Below are positions 13,501 through 22,400 of a DNA stretch of 64,000 bases, one piece after another. A program made the position numbers and the translations under genes. The first letter of the stretch is position 1; every line of letters begins with the position of its first letter. Below the pieces are notes generated by a model that saw only the letters and a list, made by a program, of their open reading frames with translations, had not been told where the DNA came from and searched no databases. The DNA comes from Bursaphelenchus xylophilus (Eukaryota > Nematoda > Chromadorea > Rhabditida > Aphelenchoididae), in assembly GCA_904066235.2 (NCBI GenBank), contig CAJFCV020000001.1:11961291-12025290 (forward strand). The letters run 5' to 3'.

Positions 13501-15179
13501 TTTGGAACGTCGCGACGTATTTCTACCTTGGATCGATCAAAGTAAGATGCTTTTAATCAGCCTTTTTTTGTTTTGCAAGAGTTTAGAGTGTTTAGATGAA
13601 AAGTCCCGAACGTTCCCTAACGTAATAGCCTTCCCGTGCAGGGAGCATGCCAGCCTGAAGAAGATCCATCCCCAGAAGATGTATAAACATGCACGATCAA
13701 CCAACGGATTGCTAAAGGATCCATTTGCTCAATTTTGGTAGGTGTTTTTTAACTGTTTTCCACATTTCAGAGGTCTCGAAAAAACTTCAAGACAAAGTTT
13801 TGTTATATTGTACTAGGTCCAGGTGAACCCGTTGGGTTTTAGATAACTACAAAAATGGTCATGGAGGAATCCAATGGACAATGTATACACGATGAATAGA
13901 AAGATGACATCCGGTAGCTTCAGGTATGACTGATAGCATTCACCTGGACCTAGTACAATATCGCAAATTTCATGTCTAAAAAATTTTCCGCCAGAAACCT
14001 TTTAGGCAGTTCAAATTCATCTGTTTTACTGTTAGTATGTAACGCCTAAAAAATTGAGTTTAAGCCGAACTCATATTATAGTTTCCCGAAAAAAAACTTC
14101 TAATATCTCCAAATATTTTCAGTTTTAAACCAGAAGCATTAGAAGCAATAATATACATCTACGGTCGCCTACAGAAGCGACGAACGCCCCATCAAAAAAT
14201 CTCAGGTCCTTCGTGCATTGAAGTCTTATTCTACTTGTGCCGCTTTATTGTTTGAGTTATAGATTGAAATAAATCTTCATTTTTTGCACGGTGCGGTTAT
14301 AAATAAAATGACTTATAAAAACATATATGAAATTATAAGTCAATTCAACAAGAGCGCACAGAGAACCCTTATAAAATCATATATGAACATATAAGTCATT
14401 TAAAATGACTTATAAGAACAGATAATGACTTATAAAAAAATCATTTCATTATAAGTCATTATATGTTTTTATAAGTCAATTTGGGTCCGCTGTGTTTGCA
14501 AGTAAAATGGCTTGAAAAACGAAAAAAAATTCACTTTTTTCTAAAGAAATCTTGTTGACAACATGTTGAAATACGATTTTTTACACCTCACAACATCATC
14601 GACTAACAATGACTGGCAGAGCTCAAAACTTGGCAAAAGTTCCTTATTCTGGCCACAATTTATAACTTTGCGGAAACTGATCAGAATTAGCCCCAATTTG
14701 GCTTGCAGGCTCAATTCATCGTTGAAAATGCCCCGACTGTGAATTTAGTTAGTGAGGGTACCTTCTTTTTTCAGTACCACCTTACCCTTCAAAAACGGCT
14801 GCAGCCTGCGATTTTACACTTTATGCGATGAAACCTGCCCGGAACTACACTTATTGCCTCCGTGTGAATTAAGTGAGTCGTTATAGTCTTCGTAGATACC
14901 CTTAAAACTGTAGAGCTACTATAGTAATTCAGTGCCAGCTAGGCCGAAGCCTTTTTTCCTCATTTTCGATCAAAAGTTTGGGCGCAGTTCGCAGAGTGCC
15001 TATGTTGTGGCCAGAATAAGGAACTTTTCCCCAAAACTTTGCCGCCGACTTACCGCCTCGCCCTTCTTGACCTTGAAAGTGAGCTGATGAATTTGGATGA
15101 GGCTCATGGGCACGGGGTACCCGTACGGGCATTCCATCCCATCCTTCCTCACCTCGATCCTCTCCGTCGTTTTCTTCAT
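10584..15179 (-). CDS. Two-PDZ-domain protein, SMZ-like (323 aa, 6 exons)
   Basis: Exons: 15179-15054, 12797-12674, 12638-12577, 12227-12057, 11150-10825, 10746-10584; all introns are GT-AG and phases fit. PDZ1 covers about residues 27-112: HQLTFKVKKGEAAGI, NMLTVTKIDIGGAA, VKFGDCIRKLNDVDV. PDZ2 covers about 130-215: GCKLALCIRGVDNKVYVSQ, LQGDAILDVNETPV, GYVTMVIEQP. A hydrophilic tail with DRNPLLLINVPSAP follows and ends SQSNK. The two-PDZ layout and length resemble nematode SMZ-1/SMZ-2 (sperm meiosis PDZ proteins); that link is from memory and is an inference. I chose the Met at 15179 because CCAG stands directly before it and the upstream frame looks non-coding; an earlier exon is possible. 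Introns 1, 3 and 4 carry transposons, and the 2.3 kb intron 1 also hosts a gene on the other strand. Confidence 0.85.
11387..11835. mobile_element. 449-bp PIF/Harbinger-like MITE (copy a)
   Basis: It lies in intron 4 of the PDZ gene. The ends are CAAGGGAAGTACTCCAAG and the reverse complement of CAGGAGAAGTACCCCAAG. TTA flanks both sides (11384-11386 and 11836-11838). The body is a long imperfect inverted repeat containing the family hallmarks GCAAAGCGCGAGCTA, GAGATATTGAACGATTTTTG and GGAGAGCGGTCA. Confidence 0.8.
12259..12500. mobile_element. Mariner-like MITE (copy b) in PDZ gene intron 3
   Basis: The left end is diverged (CAGAGCCGAACCAGTGAC); the right end is GATCAGGTCGGTCACTG. TA flanks both sides (12257-12258 and 12501-12502). 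Inside are the family segments AACGTACCATTTTGCATCCG and GTATCAAAAATGTGGCAAAA in both orientations. Confidence 0.75.
12810..13272. repeat. Degenerate copy of the 449-bp MITE family
   Basis: It carries the recognisable family body (GATTTTGATGGAACTTG, TTCTACCGTAGAGGGTAATG, GATCGTTGAATATCTCGGCT, then CTGAGCGCCGCACTTGGAGG) with eroded ends. Its right end abuts the left terminus of the 1.2 kb element at 13274, so one may have inserted beside or into the other. Confidence 0.55.
13547..14255 (+). CDS. Putative small secreted protein, nested gene (107 aa)
   Basis: There are two exons, 13547-13737 and 14123-14255, with donor TG|GTAGGT and acceptor ATTTTCAG, joined in phase 2 to form a Cys codon. The protein opens with a signal-peptide-like stretch (MLLISLFLFCKSLEC) right at the first ATG. 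The body is basic (ASLKKIHPQKMYKHARSTN; GRLQKRRTPHQKISGPSC), has several cysteines, and ends CIEVLFYLCRFIV. An AATAAA at 14268-14273 lies 13 bases past the stop. I recognise no family. The gene sits on the opposite strand inside intron 1 of the PDZ gene and between the inverted repeats of the 13274-14494 element. Its own intron holds a 158-bp MITE. It could be a host gene caught in a transposon, transposon cargo, or a chance ORF; the signal peptide, splice sites and poly(A) signal together favour a real gene, but there is no homology support. Confidence 0.5.
13804..13961. mobile_element. 158-bp MITE in nested gene's intron
   Basis: The ends are TATTGTACTAGGTCCAGGTG and its reverse complement, with a short unrelated core. 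The terminus resembles the ATATTGTAGTAGGT motif that recurs in helicase introns. Confidence 0.7.
14268..14273 (+). terminator. Poly(A) signal AATAAA, nested gene
   Basis: A canonical hexamer 13 bases downstream of the stop codon of the nested secreted-protein gene. Confidence 0.5.
14620..15036. repeat. Inverted repeat flanking an exon-like piece
   Basis: AAAAGTTCCTTATTCTGGCC at about 14635 recurs inverted at about 15008-15031. Between them, near 14768-14870 on the plus strand, a TTTTTTCAG acceptor leads into an exon-like stretch that can be read through cysteines to a stop. Its only nearby donor would leave an intron of about 23 bases, too short to accept, so I do not call a gene. Confidence 0.4.
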
Positions 15180-16493
15180 CTGGATTTTTGGCACGGGCAA
15201 ACGTTCGTTGCGGGAGTTCAACCGACCCGGCGACTCTTTTCGAATGAAAATAAAGCTTCGTCTGGGCGCGGAGCCATTTTTTGCGAATGCCACTCTTCGC
15301 AAAAAATTTGAATATTTCGAAAAAAGGGACCTTTTTTTGGTATCATGGTTAATACAATTTTTGATTCCAATTTTCGTTTCCTGAAATAATAAAGCTCTTT
15401 CAGGTCTACTCACTTCATATCCACCCCAATTCTCCACAAAAATCACTTCAAAACCCAAATTTTTTTACTTTTATATTACACTTGACATCCAGCTCAAATT
15501 TTTCCAATTTTTCCTTCCAAAGCCCACTGAATCCACTATCTTTCATCATAAACCCGCTCAAAATCACTTCCAAACCTTGTCTTATTATTTATTAAACAAC
15601 ACGTAGCGTTGGAGAAAGCCTGGAGGAAAATATTTCAGCCGAATTTTAGCGAAAATATTAGTAAAGAGAAAAACTCACAACAAAAAAATTCGAAAAGAAA
15701 AATAAGGAAAGGGGTAATATTCGTAGAAATAATTGAATTGGATCACAATCGCCTAAGGGGAATATAATACAAAGTCCTGCATGTTGGAAGGCAATTTTTT
15801 GGGTTACTGTAACTAAAAATAAAAAAAATCCGGGGGGTATAAGGTATTTTGGATCCTAAGGGGACAGATCTTGCGTTAAAAATAATAATTTATCCATTAA
15901 AAGAAAGGCTGCGTAATCTAGGTCGTGAAATCACAAAATTTTCGTTAAATTAAGGTGACTACTGGTTAAAAATCAGCTTCAAATGCTATCTAGTAATATC
16001 TAAATATTAAAAAAATTAATTTTAGTTTTTGATTTTTCCAACTTGGCGACATTTTATACGACAAGTTCAAAAAATTTCAAAATTTTTCAAAAAATCCCAA
16101 AAAATTTTTTTTTAAAAATCGGCTTCAAAAATCAACTAGTAGCATTTGAGCTCTCTCATACTTTATATAATTTCTTGACACTTCAATTTTTTCAATTTGG
16201 CGACATTTTATACGAAAAATTCAAAAAATTTCGAAATTTTTCCAAAAAATCCCAAAATTTTCCATTTGAAAATCGGCTTCAAAAATCAACTAGTAACATT
16301 AGAGCTCTCTCATACTTTATGTAATTTTTTGACATTTCAATTTTTCCAATTTGGCGACATTTTATACGAAAAATTTAAAAAATTTCAAAAAATTCCCAAA
16401 ATCTCCAAAAAAGTCTCAAAAAGTATCCAAAAACCGCAATTAACCTCAAATTTTTGATTCCACAACCTAGCTACTTATAAATAAACTCATTTG
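15180..16493. other. Intergenic region between PDZ and helicase genes
   Basis: It contains the presumed promoter of the PDZ gene (15180 to about 15900), AT-rich sequence, and a three-copy tandem repeat at about 16020-16430 just beyond the helicase stop codon. No coding sequence is supported. Confidence 0.5.
16030..16430. repeat. Tandem repeat, ~154 bp unit, about 2.6 copies
   Basis: GGCGACATTTTATACGA recurs at about 16044, 16199 and 16353 (period 154-155), with TCGGCTTCAAAAATCAACTA and GAGCTCTCTCATACTTTAT in each full unit. It lies in the 3' flank of the helicase gene. The open frames crossing it are by-products of the repetition. Confidence 0.8.
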
Positions 16494-19400
16494 CTACTCT
16501 TCTTTTGGTCTTTCCTTCTTCTGCGCGTACGTTTTCGACCTGAAAACGCGGCTTTTCCCGTTCTCGAAGGGCTTTCGGCCGTTCCTCTCTTGTTCGAGGC
16601 GCTGAGCGACCGTGGGGCGTCGAATGTTCTCATTTTCTTGACCATTGCGTCTTTCCACCTCTTCCTTGGTGCCTTTTTCCTCCTCATTCCTGAACCTATT
16701 CCTTCTTCCGTCCTCATTTTTGGCCAGATTACTTCCGACGGTCCCCGAATTCTCGCCTCTTCGGCATGCTGGGATTACGTACTTGTCTTTGCGTTTCATA
16801 TCACAATTTCTGACGTCCTGACTCTCCGTTTCCGTTCTGATGCCGACGCTTTTGAAGAAGGTGGAGGCTCTTTCCGTCTGTTTGCTGTTCTCGTTCTCCT
16901 TTTTCTCTCTTTCTCGCAAAATTTCCGCATCTGCAGAGCAATCAGCGGTTTTGGCGCCATTCAGGAATCCTTTGGACTTCTTGAAGCGCCGTTTTCCCTT
17001 CTAAAAATTTGCTATTATCCATGGCAAAAAATTCAAAAAAATCCGTCATCTTAATATCAAAAACCCTCTAAAACTCTTCCACAACGCCTTCAAAATCTAT
17101 TTCTGACATTAAAATTCCCAAAAAATAAGATTTTTAAACCAAAAAATCTCAAAATTTCAAAATCATAAAAAAAAATTCGCAAAAAATCTGTCATCTTTGC
17201 ATCAAAAACCCTCTAAAATCCCTCCAGATAGCCTTAAAAATCTATTTCTGACATCACATTTTTTTAAAAATCCCGTTTTTAACCAAAAAATTTCAAATTT
17301 CAGAAATTCCAAAAAATCCGTCATGATGACGGATTTTTCCAAAAATTCTATTTTCCAGCCAAAGAAAAGCTCAGAAGCAGGAATCCCTTGGACTTCCTGA
17401 AGCGCCGTTTTCCCCTCTGAAAATTTTATATTATCCATGACAAAAAAATAAAAGAAAATCCAAAAATTCCGTCATCCTTACATCGAAACCGCTCTAAAAC
17501 CCATCCACAACGCCTTCAAAATCGATTTCTGACATAAAAATTTCAAAAAATTCCATTTTTAACCAAAAAACCTCAAAATTTCAAAAATTCCAAAAAACAC
17601 GTCATGATGACGGATTTTCCCAAAAATTCAATTTTCCATTCAAACACAAGCCCAATAGCACCTTAACACTCAAAAATCTCACCTCATCGACATCATCCAG
17701 CACCTTTTCCTTCTTAATTTCTTCACTTTTTATCTTCTCCTTCTTGAATTTCTCGTCCTTTTCCTCTTTTTCTTTCCTTTCCTTGTTCTCCTCTCTTCTG
17801 ATCTGACTTTTGGGTGGTCTGTACAGCTTCTGCTCTTCCTTTCGTCCATCCTGGCTTTTGTTTTGGGCCTGGGTGAGCTGGAGGAGGATCCTTTCCGATG
17901 GGTTTCTATGCGGTTTCGTTGATAATCTCGAGGGCTCGGGTTCTTCTCGCGCATTCGGGGATGGATCCGCAGGGATTGGCTCGGATTCTCGATGGGAGTC
18001 GATTTTCAGGAAGCTTGATCTTGGTTTGTGTTCAGCGGGAGCTGAAAATGTCAAGCGTAATATAAATTTAGTCCAAATTTTGGTGCTAAACTTAAATTTC
18101 ATCTAGAAAATGTGACCACAACTCTATTTCTAGGTCATTTTTAGTCTAGATTCACCCTTATCTATTGAAAAATCGCAAAATACGACATTATTTTACCTTG
18201 ATCATGAGCAATATAATTTTAGCCCAAAATCACGTCCGATCGTCAAATCGGTAGCAAATGTCTCCAATATTAAAATTTCTGCTCATTTCCGGTCTAAACC
18301 CACCATTTCCCACTCAAAAATACCAAAATTTGACATTGCTTTACCTTACTCAAGTCTGGCACATAAAACATTACCCAAAATTTTTATCTAACGTCTCAAA
18401 GTAAAACAAACACTTTTAAAATACAATTTAACCTCCATTTATACTTTCTAAACCCAATTTCCCGCTCAAATTTCAAGAAAATCTAATAATTTCACCTTAT
18501 TTTAGGTTCAAACCCCTCCAAATCCCAATTCTTCTCTCCAATCCTTACCATCCTCTCTGATCTCCTCCACTCTCTCATCACTGGGTCTCTTCACTATATA
18601 TCTCTGCTTATACACATCCTCCACCGCATTGAAGGTCGCTTTTTTATGATCCATTTCCAAAATTTTGGCGACCGTATTGAGGATCTCTTCCTGTTCCGAG
18701 CTGAGTCTCTTCAACGGGTTTTTCAGCACGTTCATAAAGTAGTTCATGAACCGGAAACGGAGTCTGAGCACCAGCTGGAGGTCCTTGAACTTTCCCTTGA
18801 AGCCGAGCCAGTTCTCCAGCTCCACGTAATAATCTCGCTCCACTTTCAGGGCATCGTAGTCAGTTGGGGAGTCAAAATCAACTTCCATCTCGTCTTTTTC
18901 GGGGAGAGGATCTGGGACAGCTTCTTTCGCTTCCTTTGCAACATCATCATACTCATCCTCGGCTAAAATACGAGACAAATTATTTTAATAAAAAAAAATC
19001 CTCAAAAAATCTCAAAACTTGAAAATCAAAAAAAAATGGCAAAAGTCCAAAAAATACGTCATCCTAGTTATGAAAAATGTCAAAATTACCTCTGATATCT
19101 CTCAAAAAATTATAAAACACAAAATTTCCAAAAAAAATCCAATATTTACAAAAAAACTCAAACCTCCAAAAAATACGTCATGATGACGGATTTTTTCACT
19201 TTTATTTTTTTCATGACACATCACCAGGCCTATAATTCCCGCTCCTTACCTTTTATCCCAACAAAATCCACACTTTTTCAACAAAAAATCAAATCTTCCC
19301 CATTTCTACCTACTACAATATAAAATTGCCCAAAGTTCTTTTCAAACCGCTTCCAGATTCCCTTACCCAATTCAAAGTCGTCCACAATGACCTTGCTCAT

Positions 19401-22400
19401 CTTGACGGGGCCCGCAAACAAGGCAACAGTCATCGGCGGGACCGCAGTCACCGTTCTTAGGGTCAGTCCTTCATCAATTCGGGAGAGTTCCTGATAGGCC
19501 AGATACTCAATTTCCGGTTCCACGGTCCGCTTGGGTTGTTGGACCTGTCTTCTTAAGGACGATGAGGGATGGAGAGTTGACATTGCCCCAGTGTTGGTCC
19601 GGATTTTCCTCAGTTTTGTGCCCGATCTCACAAAGGCCACTCCTGGATAGCATCCGGCCACGATTGCGCCTTGAACCATGGGCCAAGAGTGCGAAAACAA
19701 GTTCAGATCCGGGTCCTCCGAGGACATACAGTCCTGTGGGACGAGATGAAGGCGTCGCATTTCCAGGAAGAGTTGTTTCCGGATCCCGACGATCATCTTC
19801 ATGGCCGTGAAGGAGATAAAGTTCTGGCGGCAGAAAGCGACGGATCGGTTGGTGTTGGGCTGTTGGCAATAGACGTTGAGGGCTCGCAAGAGCATCAGGT
19901 GGTCTGACAAGTCGGTTTGACTGAACTTGTCGCGGGCCGCCAACGCGTCGGATCGATCTTCTCCGAGTGGTAAGATAACTAAAATAAGGTAGAAATTAGA
20001 CGTCAATATTCAGAAACAAAGTAAATTTTAGACTTATACTTTCCTAAACGTCCTTATTATTCTTCGCTGACATCAACAGACGACATTTTATACGATCAAA
20101 TCTGTTTTTCAGCATTTTTTCATAGATCTACCTACTACAATATCAACCATCATCGCCATAGTTTTCTCCCAAAATGACATTCAATCTACTCTAATTCTCA
20201 CCCTCTTTCAATAATGACACTAACAGCCGACATTTTATACGACAAAAAACTGTTTTTTCTTATTTTTGTTCTGATATACCTACTGCAACATCACGAGCTC
20301 CCAACATATTTTTTCTATTAAATTCGCTTTCAATCTACTCTAAATATCAGTATCGGCTTCTAGCATCTCAAAGAAACAATATTTTCAATGAAAAAATTGA
20401 TTTTTTGAAAGGCTCAATGGATAGGTCCTACTACAATATCTAGATCCCTCTAAATCTTTTTACTTACATGGATCTCGATGTGAGAGTGCGGCAACCAGTC
20501 CCAGGACAGGATGTAGACATTTTAGAGCCAATCCGAACAACAACAATCTGGCCAATTGCGGGTCCAGAGGCAAATGAGCGACCAGTCTTCCGAGTTCGGT
20601 CAATTCGGGTTCCTTCTGTTTCTGCTGGTTGTACTTGAACGCGGCCAGTCGGTCGGACGTGAACAATGCTCCGAGCTGTTCCAGGAACTCCAAGGACTTA
20701 TCGATGGCGCCGGGGACCGGCGGTTCGGGGGCCAATTCGAGGAATCTTCGGACAGGCATATTGTCGGGGGCGAACATTTTGGCGTGCAAGCAAACGTCGT
20801 GGATGGCGACTCGTTTCATCTCGGCCATTTGGGTGGCCGACATTTGGTCGTAATCTCGCAAACTGTAGAGTCGGAAACAGTAGCCGTTACGGCAACGTCC
20901 GGCACGGCCCGCTCGTTGTTCGGCGTTGGATCGGGCGATCCAGGAGACCTTCAGCTGGGAGATTCGGCTCACATGATCGTACGTTTTTTCCTTCACTTTC
21001 CCGCCATCGATAACGAAAACAACGTCATCAATGGTCAGAGAGGCTTCGGCAATGTTGGTACTGAGGATCTGGAACAAGGATATTATTTCATATCACAAAA
21101 ACCAAAAAATTTTTATTTAAAATCATATTACCCATAACAAAAAAAAAACGACTCTAAACATTTTTGAAACCCCTCTGAAAAAGCTTCAAATTTACCAATA
21201 TTGTCATAGAATACACTAAACTTTCTAATTCCTGCAAAATACCTCAAAAATTGCTAAAAAATTATATTATCCATGATAAAAATTGGTCTCAAAATTCCCT
21301 CAAATCCTCTAATAACCCCCCAAATCTATCCACAATGCCTTTAAACTTCCTGAACTTCCTTGAATTTCCCTCGTTTCCCAAAAAAATCAATCAAAATTAT
21401 ATTCTCCATGACAAAAACTCACCACTTTCTTCTGCCCATGCCTCACCGGATCAAACACTTTCTGCTGGTCTTGGCTGTTCATTTGACTATGTAGAGTGAA
21501 TATGACTGGCTCGAATATGGTTTCCCCCAGATCCCGGACCTTATCCCTTATCGTCATGATGTCATCGTAACCGGGGAGGAACACCAAAATCGCGCCCTCG
21601 ATCGGGCTGCCGAGACAAAACCGGATGACTTCCAAGGTGAGGTCGGGATCGATGGATTCCGTCCATTGGGCGCCTCCGGACATGAGATACGAATCGATTA
21701 GTTTCTCCTTGGCCAGCGGTGCCATATTGAACCGATTCGAGGCGGGGTCAAAGAATCTGGCGGTGGATGGGGCATTAAAGTCTCCTTTGATCTGTGGGGC
21801 GTATGAATGGGCGGAATCGGAGCTAAAAATGATCATTATTAGAGCTGACCCATAAATTTTTTCCGTCGAAACATTTCATCGTATAAAATGTCTCCGAGCA
21901 CATGTAAATTGACAAAATCTACTTTTACTTCAAAATTACACCATATCCGACAAATCGAGATCAAAAATTTTCACATTTTCCTTTGATAACCTCAAAATTT
22001 TCTCAAAAAATTTAAATTATATTACTTTAGGTAAATTAATATCCAAAACCTCAAATCCACCGTCCAACCTGCCCAAAACAACTTTCAAAACTCCTCTTAC
22101 CCCATCATATTGCCTCCATATTCATGTCCACCATAATTTCCAACAGGACCTGCATATCCCGGATAATTATTATATGCACCTAGATGTTGTGGGGCGAAAA
22201 AGGTCGAATCATAATATCCCCGATGTCCCATGGTCTGATGGCATCCCTGCAGGTTCGTGGGGACCGTCGTTGATCTGTGAAGATGGTCGTAGTACTGGTT
22301 GTAACTCGAAGATGGCTTTTGATAATCGAATTCCGTGGCGCTAAAGGTGTTCCCGAAGCTGTCGCCGAAACCGGAGGAGAACATGGATTGGGGTTGGTAG

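Larger units (their letters stand above)
13274..14494. mobile_element. 1.2 kb inverted-repeat element hosting a gene
   Basis: Both ends read CACAGCGGACCCAAATTGAC inward, followed by CTTATAA, an exact 27-bp match. The subterminal zones (13300-13420 and 14310-14475) are packed with ACTTATAA and its reverse complement, as seen in some DNA transposons. It lies in intron 1 of the PDZ gene. No transposase-like protein is visible; the only credible coding sequence is the small secreted protein at 13547-14255. I found no convincing target-site duplication. Confidence 0.75.

Noticed and set aside
13502..13546. Earlier start for the nested secreted protein at a TTG
   Set aside because: There is no ATG upstream in frame, and the ATG at 13547 begins a signal peptide at once.
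14768..14870. Third exon of the nested secreted-protein gene
   Set aside because: The reading frame before it already ends with a stop and AATAAA, and the adjacent candidate intron would be only about 23 bases.
15180..15458. N-terminal extension of the PDZ protein
   Set aside because: The frame stays open, but the added residues look non-coding and a CCAG acceptor stands directly before the Met at 15179.
16491..17054. Plus-strand 187-residue frame
   Set aside because: Antisense to the Lys/Glu-rich last helicase exon, which makes stop-free hydrophobic frames on the opposite strand.
17810..18106. Plus-strand frame over helicase exon 10
   Set aside because: Antisense to a spliced, in-phase exon; no independent support.
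20556..21137. Long plus-strand open frame over helicase exon 7
   Set aside because: It is antisense to an exon with helicase motifs V and VI; its protein has no domain and arises from codon bias on the other strand.
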